Shown: positions 22,760 to 36,859, counted from the first letter of the stretch. The stretch is 64,000 bases of DNA from Paulownia fortunei (GCA_019321725.1 CM033124.1:9486001-9550000); one strand, 5' to 3'. Notes: generated from the sequence alone by a model not told the origin. Translations and numbers: made by a program.

Positions 22760-25700
22760 TTATTTAAGGAAACTTACTAATTTTCTTTAATTCTATTAAT
22801 TGTATTTATGTATTTTAAATTACAGAATACTCATTTCCTCTCAATTTTTATTGTTTTGTTTGCTACAACTGTAAAAGGCTTCACAATGAGTCGTGCCAGC
22901 TTGAATGAGGCTCAATTTTTTCCAATTTTAATTTTTTATGAGTTGGACTACACCTACAACACATAAGGTATTTAAAAGTTTGCAAATTGTTATTGTTTTT
23001 TTTTATTTTTTTTAATATTTTAAGTTATGTTATAAGATCGTAATGTTTTAGTTGAATTATATGATATGTTAAGAGGGAGTGAATGGACTTTCCATCATTT
23101 TCACAATATTGGTGTGTTACATGACTAAGAAAAAGAATTAAGTTTTTCATTTTAATTTATAATGAATACAATTATATAATAGTGAAGACATCTTCGTCTA
23201 ATTTTTTTTATTTTGATTTCTTTTTTTTTCTTTTGACTTGCGATATTTTGTTATATTAATATAATTATTAATAATTTTTTTCAATTATATGACTATGTAT
23301 ATATTTAGAAATGGTAACGAGTCACGTCCGAAACTCGAATCAACTTTGTTTAAAATGAATTTTAATAATATAAATGAATTTGAATTAGGTCTTGAATTTT
23401 TTTTTTCAAATCCAATCTATTTATTTTTTTTATTTTTAAAAATTTATGACATATAAATATGATATTTTTTTAGAAAAATAATATTTTAATAAAGTTTTAA
23501 TAATATTATTTTTTTTAAATATATATATATATATATTAATATTTTTTAAATTATTAAACGGTTCTAATGAAACTTAAATAATCTACCCATCAAATATGAA
23601 ACAAAATTAAATTTAAATTCTTGAAAATTTTATTAGATCTCAAATTCAAACCAGCAGGTTTGGTTACCAAAGCAAATTATTGCAACTACCTAGTGCACCC
23701 TCTAGAGTCAAACATGAAATAGTATAATGTCCCGGTTACCTTAATTAAGCTTCCGTGAACTCCCATTTCCTTTTTCTTTTTTTTGTTTGTTCGGATTACA
23801 TTACAAGAAATCTGTCCAAAGAAAATAATGTAAAATGGAGGGTAATCCTCCAAAATACAAAACTTTGATAAATTTAGAAAATAAGCAAAATTCTCTATCT
23901 TGGAGCCCATAACTTTGGATACAAAATAGAACAAGCACCAAATTCTCCAAACGTTTATGTTATGTTTGGTTCTTGAATTTCGGTAAGAAAAATATATATT
24001 TTTTATTTTAAATCGATAGTACCTTATATTTATGCTTTAATTTTTTTTTCTCCTTCATTTTCTCATTAAGTTCAAGAGTCAACGTAGTTTCAATCCACAC
24101 TTGCTGAGAAAGCTTCCAACAGCGTTAGAACAGGAATTACCATTCAGCATCAGTGCAACACTCCAAAAGTTTAACCTTTGATTAGTCAATTAATATCTAA
24201 TACTTGGGCTTATAATTTACTTTAATTATTTTTAGACTTTTGAGTATTTGACGAAAATAGTATTTTTCAGCGCATGGTTGTATGTTGAATTGACAGAAAT
24301 TTAAACAATATTGGAGCAATGGAAGTTCAAGAAATTTACTTAAATAGAAATTTGTTATTTGGTTGAATCGCGATATTTTTTACTTATTTTGATGCTTATT
24401 TTTTGTCTACATCTAATAAAAACAAAAGAAGCTTTGATTTTCAATCAAAATATTCTATAAATGTGAGTGAATAATGATCACATTTCATCTTCTATTTTGG
24501 CCCTCTAAATTTTGCATGAATTTTCTACATATTTTTTTTCTGCATATAGCCTGTCATTTTATTTCTTCAAATTAGAACTAACCACTTTCTCTTTATTAAG
24601 AGTCAGCCTCAGTTTGAATTTGGTGTGTCAAATGTGATCCTCCACTCCTAAAGAATTGTGTGTGGAAAGAAAAAGATTTAGTGAAAAACCAACTCCAACC
24701 CTCTCTTTTCGTTAGTTGAATGCAAATTCATGAAACTGAAGGGAGAACACTTTCATTCCATTTATGAGTTTTTAGGATGTGATTTTTTGTCCGTTTATTT
24801 TTTAGATATGTCATTCCAAAAAAAATAATGAGAAAAAATAATTTTGAAGAAAAAGAAATAAAGTTTGAGAGTGTGATTAATGTGTGATGATATAACTATT
24901 ACAGTAAGGAACAAAATCAAAAACGCACATTGAGGACGAGAAATTTTTCTGGAGATTAATAGAAAGAGAAATATTTTTAATTTTTTTGGGGAGGGGATTG
25001 GAGCAAATTTATATAAAAAATAATAGTTATACATATCTAAATTTATATCATTTTAAAAATTTTATAGAGTTGAGGGAGGTAGCTACTTCTACGAGCCCTT
25101 GGATCTGTCCACGATTATAGTTGATATGATATATATTCTTTTAAAATATATTAAAATATATAATATTTTTTGAAAATAATATGTAGATGAAAGATAAAAG
25201 TGTAAAGTCATATTTTTTTTTTTTTAAGAAAAAAGTTTATGTGTGAATATATAATATGAAAGTGGATAAATAAAAAAAAAAAAAAACTCACAGCCAAACA
25301 AAATCTCCCAAATTTTTTTACAAACAATCACAGCCTTAAGTTTAAGGTTTTCATTTGTCTTTTCTTATTGAACTGCGCTGCACCATCACTTCCCTATGAA
25401 AGTTGTCATCAACAGGGATGTGGGGAGGCACCCTCCTCGAAGTTATATAAACTTATATACTCTATATAAATTAACTAAAACGTACAATTTTGTTCTTCTA
25501 AAAATAATAATCGACCTTTTATACGGTTAAATATCCCTTTATTTTTTCATATTAATCTCACCCCCAATATTAACACTCTTAGATCTTCGATTCATCACTG
25601 GCATCAACAGATGCCAAGCATGCTTGATCTACCCTAATATTAATATTCCTAATGAAATTAAATTTTGGGTCTCATTTTTTTCCAATAAATTTATTTAAAT

Positions 25701-27340
25701 TTAATGGCTATGCATATAGTCCAGCGTGGTGGAGCGATCGCAAAAAAAAGAATTGAATTCAATTATCACAAAAAATATAAAAAAAATTACGAGGTTTCTT
25801 TGTCATGGTTAAGTAAATGTTGCTCATCCTTACATTCTCAAATTTCTTAGGTTATGTGTTTTTGTGCATATTTGTTTTACGTCATTTGTATCCAAATTTT
25901 TTTCCCCTAGTAATTACCAAAATCGATTTTAGTTATCTATGATAGAAAAAATTTGATATTTACTATATGTATAAATATATTTTGAATTTTTGTTAAAAGT
26001 TACGATAAAAAATATATATATAAAAATGGATAATATGAATTCATAGACGTACGGTAACATACAAATATAAAATAATTATTTTAGGGCAAAAATATAATTT
26101 ATTTTGATATTATTTTTATATGAGATGTATTCGTAGTTATTTTTAACTATATAATTTAAAAATAACTATTTAATAATAATTCATACATTCATTAATTATA
26201 AAAAAATATATTATTTTTTATTCTTATGGTATTCAATTAATACTTATAAATAATATTTAAATTATATTCAAGTATTATAAATATTTATTAAAATAAAATA
26301 TTATTAGCGAAGTAAATATAATACGTATACTAAACGTTTTACTTCAAAAAACAAAATATTATTTGACAATTTATATTGTATATGAAAAATAAAAATATTT
26401 TATAATTATTTACATATATATATATATATTATAAAAATATAATACGAATTTTAACTAGACTAAAATAACCCCTTTCCAATAATAAAAACTGCATACAAGC
26501 ATGCTATAGCTGTAAATTTCTGCCATGAAAATATTTACTTCTACTTCCATTTTACACTAATTGATATGGACGGTTTAAGAGAGAGAAACAATGAGCATAC
26601 ATGTTTGTGTACGAAAGTTATTTAATTTGATTGATGATACATTGACATTGTGAGCATCTTCTAATCTATTAAATGCTAATTTCATTATCCTAATTAATAG
26701 GCTTATGTTAATTGTGTGAGAATCCAATTTGTTGAAAATCTTAGGCCTTCTGTTGTTTTTATTGCCAATGAGAATTCTCGTTTTCAACATTTTTATTGAA
26801 AATTTATTTATGTAGTGATTCTTGTATGGAAATTGAGTATATATTTGGATGTAAAATAGAAATATCGATTTTATTAAACTAAAAATAATATTTTAATATA
26901 AAAATAATAATTAACAAGTTCCACTCATTTCTTTATATCTCAATGTTGGGGTTGAAAAATTATTATTTAATTTATTGTGAGTCTCATTATTTTTTTTATA
27001 TTTCACCAATTAAATTCTATTAAATTAAAAAAATATTATTTAATTTATTATGAGTTTCATTATACAAAGAGAAGCTATTATTTAATGAGTTAGTGAATTA
27101 GATATTTTAAAATTAGTAAAACATCATATTGAATATTAATAATTTGGATCCTACTTTGACTAAATATGTATATAGGTTTGAAGCGAAGGTTATAGATATG
27201 AAAATGAGAAAAGAAAAAGTATTTTTGTACAAAATGAATCCAGACAAATATGATTTGAGCTTTTAAAATAGTATAAAATAGAAAATTTACAAATGAGAAT
27301 GAAAAATGTCAGCGCTTTCTTACTTTTAATTGAGCTTATC
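22760..27340. other. Long gene-free AT-rich region
   Basis: No coding region or RNA gene supported. It consists of AT-rich spacer with poly-T and poly-A tracts (for example 25210-25225 and 25271-25286), (TA)n runs at 23521-23536 and 26413-26428, and a segment at 23308-23668 with weak hAT-like ends (TGGTAAC...GTTACCA). Small open frames are composed of biased AT-rich codons. Confidence 0.5.
23308..23672. repeat. Possible degenerate hAT-like MITE
   Basis: Left end AGAAATGGTAACGAGTCACG and right end (reverse strand) CTTTGGTAACCAAACCTG share TGGTAAC in inverted orientation, with an AT-rich interior and no coding. Ends are too decayed for a target duplication to be seen. A related-looking stretch lies at 47.34-47.67 kb. 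Confidence 0.25.
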
Positions 27341-27354
27341 TCATATTTTTAGAG

Positions 27355-27500
27355 AAGGGAATGGAATAGCGGATGGTCTTGCCAATCTTGCGTGCAATCA
27401 GCAGCAAAGCATTGTTTTCAGGGCAATCATATTCCTCAAGAGCTTCAAGGTTTCGTTAGAATGGATGCCTGTAATTTTCCAAACTTTTTTTTTTAAGATT
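27355..27500 (+). pseudogene. LINE-type RNase H C-terminal fragment
   Basis: Reads REGNGIADGLANLACNQQQS, then after a frame change PQELQGFVRMDACNFPNF. The REGN..AD.LAN pattern and the following Q.L..F.R.D motif are the end of the RNase H domain of plant LINE-type (and related) retroelements. No reverse transcriptase lies nearby, so it is an isolated scrap, as expected of a 5'-truncated copy. Confidence 0.55.
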
Positions 27501-27538
27501 TGAGAACTTATAACAAAGTTTTTACTTCCTTTTCACTA

Positions 27539-27626
27539 TATAAAGGGAGTAAGTATTTCTTTATTTGTTTTAAATTGTTCAATATAAAGGGAATAAGTAT
27601 TTCTTTATTTGTTTTAAATTGTTCAT
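27539..27626. repeat. Tandem duplication, 44-bp unit
   Basis: Two nearly identical copies: 27539-27582 and 27583-27626, both with AAGTATTTCTTTATTTGTTT, differing at GGGAG versus GGGAA and at the last base. Near identity suggests a recent event. Confidence 0.9.
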
Positions 27627-30600
27627 ACACTCTATTATTGAAGATTTTAATAAATTGGTAAGGGTTTTGATCGAAATACCGTCCAGACACAGACGATATT
27701 AATTAAAAATAATAATACTTTTAATTTAATTTATGAAAAGAGTAGGGAATCATTATTTGTGATGTCGATAATCTTATAATAATATCTCTTTAAACAAAGA
27801 GTGATTTTTCCAAAAAATATAAATTTGGAATATGCAAAGCCTACCATCTTACCCACCACAAAACATTCTGTCACGTGGATCACATTCATGAATTTTTAAG
27901 ACCGACAAGCTCACAGCTCCCCACCTAAACAATACTTATATTCACCCCACTATTTGGGCCCACAAGCAAACGAACAACGATATATAGTACATATTTGGTA
28001 GTACTTTTGAACTAAAAGTCTCTCTATAAAATAATTTTTTTAATATAAAATTTTTTAAAAAATATTTATAAGTATTATTAAGTACTTGATAAAAATGTAT
28101 TGTAATGCCCATTTAGTAGAAGTGTAATTTTTTTTTCAAAAGTTACAATTTTTTACTTTTCCAAAATAGACTTTTGAAAAAATAATTTATTTTAAAAATT
28201 CATTCAAAAATAATTACCAAACACATAATTTTTTCATCAATAAACTTTTATATTTAAAAATTCATTTAAAATGAATTCCAAACACTCGTATTCATACTAG
28301 TTCACCTATCACATTCCACACATTTTACGCTTGAATTTGAAATATAATCATATTATCATTTTCTAAACATCTTTTCATAATAAGATAAAGTACTACACCC
28401 CATTTTCAATTGTACTCTTATTATTACTATTGACACATTTTTTAATTTCATCTTGTAATAATTTTGAGTACATTTTGACGAAGACGATGGTTATTAATTT
28501 TTTTTTTTAATTAGATTTCAAGTGTAACGTGACTCCAAGTGTGGTGTTGATAGAGATAATCTTTTTGTTATTTTTTTCATAAAGTATAAGATATCACAAT
28601 AAGACGCACTTTAAAAAACAAAATATACTATTTTTCCTCCATATTTTTTCTCTACGTTTGTTCTTCGAATATCATTAAAAATTTAAGTTTTCGAAAACTT
28701 AAGGTGTGTAGATAAAAATTGGTGAATACTCTAGTAGTATTCACTTGAGCAAGAAGGACCGTGGTTTTATTTGAGAGACTTGTAGACGATCAATTTATCA
28801 AAAATAAATCAAACAAATTTTCACTAATGTTGATTCACTTATTATTAATTGTGCTAATAATTTTGCTTACAATTAAAATCCCAAATGTCTGATAAAATAC
28901 GACACTTGAATTATATCACATAAACAAGTATGCCAATTTTATAAAATGCTTTATATTGTAACATTGCACGCACGTGAATCCAAATGAAATAAAATATTGT
29001 TAAGTAAACAACTAATGAATAAATATAACACTCACTCATAAAATGAGTTGTTTTTTTTAATATAATTATCTCTAAATTAATCCCCTGATTCCATGCTTTT
29101 TAAAGATATGAATACAGTGGCTGTTTGTGCTTAGAAGTAAATGTATATATAATATTTCTTTGATCTTTCAAACAAATGATAATTAAATATACTGTGTGTG
29201 TGCAGCATCTATCTTGTAATGTCATATTTTTATAAAATAGAACATTTAATATTTATTTGTATATGTTATACATGATGTAAGAAATGATATATCGATTGAT
29301 GTATACCAATTATACATTTTACCACATATTTTATATATATTTATTTATATATATATAAATATATTAAGAGATCTACACTGAGCACACCATACCCGATATA
29401 ACATTTATAAGATTCCTAATATATGATGCACAGATACTAATATGAATATCAGCTGAGTTCATATTATCAACTGCATAGTAGTGCGCTAGGTCATTCAATG
29501 ATAATGGGCCATCAACTGTATTTAAGTTCTTGACAAATAACAGATTTTCTTGGACTTTTCATTAATTAGCATTTATAGTGATCATTTATTTATTTAGTCA
29601 ATGGCAATTAATTTAATTAAGTGTGCAATTGACCTGTACTAGCAACTGACAAGCAAGGAGTAATTATTAAGAAAGCAATTGATATTAATATTAAAAGTAT
29701 AATTAGTCCATGACCAAATGTCAACAGTAAGTCTGCAATGAAGTAACCAATTAACCAATTAACAATCCTCTATGACTAATCAAATAATTTAATTTTTAAA
29801 CTAAACTATTGCATGATTGAAGTACAATAATTCAACATCTAATTGAAGAAAATTAAATAAATAACCAAAGTTTATGCGATTAATTAGTCCAAATCAATTA
29901 TAATTACATGTAACAAGTAAACACAAAGTTTTAGTTTACTTGTCACTAGCTAATGAAATGACAACCAAGTAAACCAGCCAATTAACAAATAACACTGAGT
30001 CAATAAACCATTAAAAATTTACTAATCAAAACAATTAATAATTAATTCACGAAACCAAAGAAAAGAGACTAGAACAGGTGTTACTGCTGTGTGTGTGTGG
30101 ATGGGCGTGGGGGTTTGTTGTTGGGGGGTGGGGGTGGGAGTGTTCTGGATATGAACTGCTCGTTCAAGCCAGCCTTATCATTTCCTTTTGTTTTATTATA
30201 TTTTATGGAAATTACAATTTTATCCCTAAAATCTTTGGGGTTTACAATTTAACCCAAACTTTTATGAATCTTGTAATGTAGTCCTTAAGGCTTTTGATAT
30301 CCTTCAATTATGCCCCTAAATGAATTTCAAGTTGGACCTTAAGGTTTTCAATGATTTTTTTTTACCCCTCAAATTTTGTATAATTTTACTTTGATCCCAA
30401 AATTCCAAAAAGTTTCTACCGAATAATAGAAAAATTTGAGAAATTATTTCATATTAAAGCAATAGGATCTAGTTGACGATGAAAATATTATTGAACACTG
30501 GAAAAGACAAAATATTGTATTGTTTTATTCATCTTCATCAAAAATTAATATTATAGTTAGGCACATTAATTTTATAAATTAATAAAATTTATCTATAAAC

Positions 30601-32140
30601 TAGTGGATATGGATACTGTACTCGGATCCACACCAGCTGGACCGGCCTATCCAATATATGCAACAATGAGCTCGAGGCCCGATGTCTTGTTTGTGGCATT
30701 CATGAAAATGGCAAGAGATAGTGATCGTGCAGAGTCAAGTCAACACTTGATCGAGTGGATGAGACTTTGATTTAAATTTCATTATATGTACGAATGTCAA
30801 ATACAAGCCGATCCGATGCGACATCAGTTATACTATACTCCTATGAGGGGACGAAAAGGTTGATGGTAGTAGCAACAATGTAATTGTAACATTGAGACAT
30901 TGTTAGGATTTATACATGCTAGGTGTTCTAGATTATTATATAATCTGTATATTGATCTTATTGAACACCGTTATCACTTTGTTCAATATTTTGTACATAA
31001 TATATTCAATTTTGTTGATCCGTCAGATTTTTTGTAATAACCCCTAAATAAACTTATATATCTAACCACAATATTTTTATCTGATGAAGCCGAAAAAATT
31101 CTATCATTTTAATATTTATCATCTTAATTTCATATTTATTATTATTAAATAATATATTTTTATTATTAACTAAATTCTATTACTTTAATATAATTAACAT
31201 CTGAATAGTGGAAAAAATTACTTTTTAAATTATTTTTTTATTAAAGTATCATCTTCACTTTTATTTAAAAAATTCCACAGTTATTGTAAAAAATAAAAAA
31301 ATCAAATTAAATAGCACTAAAGGAACTCAACATAAAAATAGTTCGCTTTCTATTTTCTGAAAAAAAAAAAAGTTTGGAAGCATGAGTTTTTGTTTCTCTT
31401 AAAAATGCCTAAATGATCACCTCTTTTTTCGTCATTTAAATTAAAAATAAAAAATAAAAGAAGAGAAATATGGCTCTCTCTTTTCTCATATGTATATAAA
31501 AAAAAAAACTTTTTTGAATGAAAGCATTGACGTGATCTACACTATACCATAAAAAAAATTATTTAATTTTATTTAATTTTTTACAATGTCATCCTCACAT
31601 CCCTTTCAGAAATACATGCCTCCCTCAGTTAGAAAACAAAGTGGAGTCGCTGCAAAACAATCTTTAATGCGGTGGAGAAATAGATGAATTCTAGCTTATG
31701 GATCAAATACCAACTCATTTAAGATTTTTGGAGTTGTGCTTTTAAGTAGTGGGTAAATCACTTGTGAGTTATATATCAGTCCGAATTCCAAATTTTGGGC
31801 CATGAATTCTTGTTTTTATAATTATATTAAATTTCAAGGACCAAGCGGGTCCTGCGGGTTCGGCCATGGGCCTGGATTTTGAGTTTGCCTGGGAATAAGG
31901 CGAGTCGTGATGGGACTTGGAACCTCCCAATGACTAATGAGTTGGATTATGGATTTGGCTAAATCTATCCCAAGTCCGTCTGTTATCATTTTTAAGAAAG
32001 CAAGAGTCAAAACTTCAAAGGAATAATGATTTTTTGTAATATTTTTAATTTTTGCTCCAATTGTTCTTGGTCTATGTTGATTCATACCAGGGTTGTTTTG
32101 TGCGCGTGTTTTTTCCGAGGCTTTTTTTTTTTTTAAAAAC
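27627..32140. other. Gene-free AT-rich region
   Basis: Includes repeat-like patches but no supported gene. Of note: a G-rich block at 30103-30138 (listed separately), and a patch at 30600-30780 with balanced composition and a plus-strand run (GPAYPIYATMSSRPDVLFVA) that I could not place in a family. Several poly-A and poly-T tracts. Confidence 0.5.
30103..30138 (+). other. G-quadruplex-forming candidate
   Basis: On the plus strand five runs of three or more Gs in 36 bases: GGGCGTGGGGG, then nine bases, then GGGGGGTGGGGGTGGG. It meets the usual G4 rule with one longer loop. It is an isolated G-rich island in AT-rich DNA, preceded by a (TG)n stretch at 30088-30099. Confidence 0.7.
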
Positions 32141-32144
32141 AAAT

Positions 32145-32310
32145 TAAACTGTAATTTTTTTTCACCGTGTTCATATTTTATGTACAATTTTTATGCGACA
32201 AATTTTCGTTATAAGTGTAGATAATTGAGAGGGAAAACATATTTGACGTTTGCAATTTTATTTTTCCCATTTCTTGTGTATAGTTTACAACACTTTTCTT
32301 CCATAGTAAT
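32145..32310 (+). repeat. Dispersed repeat family R1, copy A
   Basis: Shares GTTCATATTTTATGT, TTTTCGTTATA, AGTGTAGATAATTGAGAGGG and TAGTTTACAACA-type phrases with 36352-36500, 36505-36605 and 40945-41030. Non-coding. The gag-only LTR element lies between two of its copies. Confidence 0.65.
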
Positions 32311-32467
32311 TGGACTGAACTGGCTTACTCGGAAATGGGTTAAATCAAGATGGAATATAATTAATGTTTTAGAGCAATAATTAGAAGAATCTTGTATATA
32401 CGCAATTATTGGAAACGCAATATTCTAGAAGATTTGTTCTAAGTTGCTAAAAGAAAAAAAGTCTAAA

Positions 32468-32620
32468 TTACTTTGAAATGACTTTGATAATCCATGAAAT
32501 TGATTTCTAACGTCCCTCATAATACTTTATTGTTTGTAGATTGAAGATTAGAGTGGGCAAGAATATGAATTTGTGTCAAAAATATGGAAAAGGTAAAATT
32601 ATGTAATGCAATTTTTTGCA
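32468..32620 (+). repeat. Dispersed repeat family R2, copy A
   Basis: CTTTGAAATGACT, AACGTCCCT and GTAGATTGAAGATTAGAG recur in the same order at 35107-35330. Non-coding. Confidence 0.6.
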
Positions 32621-35106
32621 CATGGCGCCGTCTATTGGAAAAAATTGAATTAAAGTGTGAGAAAGATTTGAGAACAAGAAAGTAAATCAAGATTTGGTCT
32701 TTTAAAGGGTGACTGAAGTCTGTTCGAAGAAATTTTGAGGTTTTCTTAGACGAGCTTAGTGGGAAATAAAAGCTCCAGCCCGAGAAATGAGTGGTGTTTG
32801 GAATAATCGTCAATGAAAAATCGGTATCTTGAGGTAGTAGGAATGCAGTTCGAACCCAATGTTGCAAAATAATATGCTATCTCCTATTTCATTTTACTAA
32901 TACAACAATATACACGTTGATATATATTAATAAAATACAATAGAAGATAAAATACATTTTAAAACATAAGATCAAAATTGGTATGAATATGCCCAACTAT
33001 CACGTCCCAATATGCGCAGAATTACCATGTGCAGCATCCTTGTCAAAAAAGGTATTATACATATATGTATGAAATCCTTTTCACTGGTATATTGAATAAT
33101 TGAATCTCATAGAAATGAATGTGATTATATCTTCAATTTATCCACAGAAGTATGAAGCAAAATAATACAAGATTATTAGGTTATAAAACTACTAGTGCAG
33201 CAACCTAGCCCTTCTTGTTTTTTTTTAACCATATGCGTGGGCCTAGTTTCATATATTCTTGAATGTTTAATAATTGAAGCTGTGTTTTGGCTGATAAATA
33301 TCAAGAATTCATACAAATTTCGTTGATGTGAACTGATGGAAAGTTCTACAACCATTGTAAGATTTTACACTTTGAGGATGTTTTTTATCCAAGACATTGG
33401 TGCAATCTGTTTCTTTTAAATCTTTGTTATAATAGAGCTTCAATATATTTGTGCCATTTGAAGAATCTTCACTCGGTTCTAGCGGATCTAAGACCTGGTA
33501 TAATTCTGGATGATTTTTGTCATGATTATCATATTATGCTTTCCGAACTTTGCTTCAAATTGCAGCATATGTATATATCAAGAGGTGGTGGCAAAGTAGC
33601 GTAGTCTGCTTCAAGATATGCACTGTATGATGCGGATTCTATTAGCTCCAAATATGGATTTGGTTGATGCTAAGTTTATATTTTCTCATCACTCTCATCC
33701 ATCTTTTTGTTGGAATTATGGGTATCCGTATTGTAAGCTTGCATATGAATGAATATATTTTCAAACTTCAAAAGAGTGTCCGTTAGTATGGACCTGTATC
33801 GCATACTGGAAAAGTGAAAATATGGTTCTCCTTCTAGTGCCTACTAGTAGAGGAGCTAAGAGGGTGGTGCTATGCACTACCCGAACACATTACAAAGGTT
33901 GCATTAGGTGTTTAGAGGCGCACTTTGTACTTTCACATATAAATTTTTTAGGAATAAAATTGAGTGTGGTAAAATGGCTTGGCCATGGCTCGGTGATGTA
34001 ATAGTGATAAGACGGATCATCAAAGTAGCACACATGTGGTGTGACGCAGTGTGGTTGGATACCTAGTGGACGTGACCATATACGTGGATGTTAATTAGGT
34101 GCGATCGAAGAGTTGTAATTGGTCCTAATCACTGACAGGGTACGGGTGACTGGACACGTCCATTTATGTGTGAAAGGTGCACACATCCCAACTTCTACTC
34201 CTATAAGAGGGTAAAAGAAACTCAACTGAGTTAGAAAGGAGACAATGACCACGCATTGAAGGCTTTCTCCGCACCGCAAATGAGGCAATGTCTACAATAC
34301 CTAGATTTAATCAGATACAATTTGAAGAATTTTGTAGGTTCATCGATCATGGTTTGATAGAAGAACTTTATGTTTCTAAAATTTGAATTTCAATAAAATA
34401 TTTCAATGTAATTTCGTTTTTCCACTATATTATTTTCTCAATATTTATATTGACAACATGTATCGAACAAATATAATTCATCTTGATAAGAGAACCGTGT
34501 CTATATATTTTTCATCCCATAGGCTTAATAAAAATTGGAGGGATCCCCCTAAGTTTAATAAATGGCTCGCTTCGCCTCAGCTAGAGAGGTTGCATCATTA
34601 GTACCTTCACAGAAAGATGCGATCTAAACTACTACATCAAGGCCATCTTTTAAGAGGGGTGATCCAAAGTTCCAGATCGATTCGATTGGACACATAAAAT
34701 TCTATAATTATGACACCTGTAATTCCATTCAAATCACTCTAATCAATTCTCCCTCCTCTGTAGCTTGCTAAATAATTAACGATTATTCTCAAGCTCTCTT
34801 TGACGCTTTTAAAAAAAATACAATCAAGTATTTGGTTTCGTCCGACAATATTAGTATAGTTATGTAATCATCTTATAAGAAGTGTTGTACTTTAAGAGGA
34901 AGACGTTTTAAGTTCCTATAGCATCAGTGTAGGGAATGAAATCTATCTTAAGGAGATCTACTTTGTGCATACCTCACTTCATTCTGAAAATTCTAAATCT
35001 CCTTTCAACATTACATATTCCAATACTTTTTCAGATATATCCCTATTATGAGTACTATAAATAAGTCTTCTTTTTCATAGAATGAAATAAATTTATTTAC
35101 ATTTAA
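32621..35106. other. Gene-free region with LTR-like patch
   Basis: Nothing coding is supported. 33.8-34.3 kb is less AT-rich and looks like an old LTR or leader (contains GTGGTGTGACGCAGTGTGG and CTTTCTCCGCACCGCAAATG), but no partner copy or retroelement protein adjoins it. Confidence 0.4.
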
Positions 35107-35330
35107 ATAACTTTGAAATGACTCTTATATTCCCATTAGATTATTTTCTGACTTATGGAGGGGTCACATTGGGAAATCCAACGTCCCTTCTAATGGTTTT
35201 TTTTTTGTAGATTGAAAATTAGAGCAATTTTTATTTTTTTTTGTAAATTGAAGATTAGAGCAAACAAAAATACAAATTCATAGTATAAATCATGTAGAAA
35301 AAAATAAAATTATGTGATGCCAAATTTTGA
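35107..35330 (+). repeat. Dispersed repeat family R2, copy B
   Basis: Matches 32468-32620, with an internal duplication of the TTTTTTTTGTAGATTGAAAATTAGAG / TTGTAAATTGAAGATTAGAG segment (two versions at about 35200 and 35240). Confidence 0.6.
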
Positions 35331-35714
35331 TATGATGTGTTTCCCAAAGGTTTTTTTTCTTCATATTATACTTGATAGAATGTGTTGCCCAGTTTCATTT
35401 AAGTTCAGTATAAATCTTTAGTATTGTATAAAGTGTTATAACATCAATTGATTTAAAGTATTATTAATGATATTATAATATCTAGTTGAAATACGTAGCG
35501 AAAATGTAAAATAGAGACAAAGATTTTTAACGTGCTTTAAGTTCAAAGTATTCTATATGCACGACGCCACACTAAAAAAAAAAAAAATCTACTAATTAGT
35601 ATCAATTTTATAAGGTATAATATATGAAATCAAATCAATTCAAAGACTCTCTTTAATTAAAGATCATTCTTTGAATCCACTAATTAGTTATTTTTACGAG
35701 CCCCCCTCGACTTT

Positions 35715-35930
35715 AATCAGCACTGTTAGAGTCTCTCTAACTCTGAATGTCTTCAGATGGCTGATGTAGTCTTATCTTGAAAACCTTTTGCTTCTTCTCC
35801 CAAAAAATATCTGTGAGTTAATCAATATTGCTAAACTCCTTCCAACTCTGAATTCCTTCAGATGACTGGTGCGGTCTTGTCTCGAAAACCTTTATATTCT
35901 TCTCCTATTGAATATATAAGAGTCCACTCA
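35715..35930 (+). repeat. Degenerate tandem repeat, 105-bp period
   Basis: AACTCTGAATGTCTTCAGAT (about 35739) recurs as AACTCTGAATTCCTTCAGAT (about 35844), each followed by a TGG...GTCTT.TCT.GAAAACCTTT segment. Non-coding; probably from the leader of an LTR element. Confidence 0.7.
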
Positions 35931-36351
35931 TCTCAATCTTGAATCAGTTGGTGATACTATGTAGTTCATCCACACATTTCTTCAAGTTGGAGACTCTCTT
36001 TTATGCACCACATTTAATTCCGCCAAAATTCTTTCAAATTAGGTGTTGATTGCTGCATATCAAGAATAGATCATGATCTTGTTTGTTGCCTTATCTTGAA
36101 AATCCTCCAAGATCTTCTCTTTCCTTATCCAACTAAATCAAGCATATCTATAATTTTAGCATGTTTATCTCCATTCTGATTTTGTAGCATACTTAAAGTA
36201 AGTATTTAGAAAATTCTTGAATAATAGAAACTTGCACAAATTAAATAAAATTAATTAAAATAGTCAATATGCCATCAGTGTTACAATACTTCTTGCAACA
36301 CCTGTCTACTGTGCATAATGACAATTTTTATAGATGTCAACAATTAGACAT

Positions 36352-36605
36352 TAACAATATTGCATTTTTTTTCATGTTCATATTTTATGTGATATATTTT
36401 CGTTATGTGTAAAAAATTGCGAGAGAAAAACATATGATGTTTCTAATAATTTTTTTTTCATTTCTCTAAAGTAGTTTACAACAATTTCCTTCCATACTAT
36501 TATACATTGTATTATTTTCTTGTTCGCATTTCATGTGCAATTCTTATGTAGAAAATTTGTGCTATAAAGTGTAGAAAATCAAGGGCAAAAAATGTGTTGT
36601 TTTTT
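36352..36605 (+). repeat. Dispersed repeat family R1, copies B and C in tandem
   Basis: Two imperfect copies (about 36352-36500 and 36505-36605) of the segment also found at 32145-32310 and 40945-41030. Shared phrases include TTCATATTTTATGTG and the GTGTAGAAAAT/GTGTAAAAAAT region. Confidence 0.6.
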
Positions 36606-36859
36606 AGGCTTTTTTTTCTTAGGTGAATTAAAAAAATTACTTTTGAAGTTTCAGTTATTTACAAAAAAAATCACTCTATATTTTGAAATTACAATTATTC
36701 CCTTGATATTTGTCTTTATTATACAAATATTTCTCCGAGTATGTGTAATTTAAAAAATAAAAACGAATATCAATGGGGTATTTTATAAATTTAATTTATA
36801 AATAATCTAAATCTCAAAAATAGTTTCTATAATTTAATCTTCTTTTTTCTTTTGCATAC

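Noticed and set aside
23521..23536. (TA)n tract as a possible origin or regulatory element
   Set aside because: Simple TA repeats are common throughout this AT-rich DNA and nothing else supports a function.
30600..30780. Coding-like plus-strand patch
   Set aside because: It reads through about 50 codons of balanced composition, but I found no family match, splice structure or neighbouring exon, so it is not annotated as a gene.
31834..32187. 117-codon minus-strand open frame
   Set aside because: Proline-rich end and lysine-rich start with no known family; it overlaps a dispersed repeat copy. Likely chance.
32517..32867. 116-codon minus-strand open frame
   Set aside because: Overlaps dispersed repeat R2 and shows no conserved motif.
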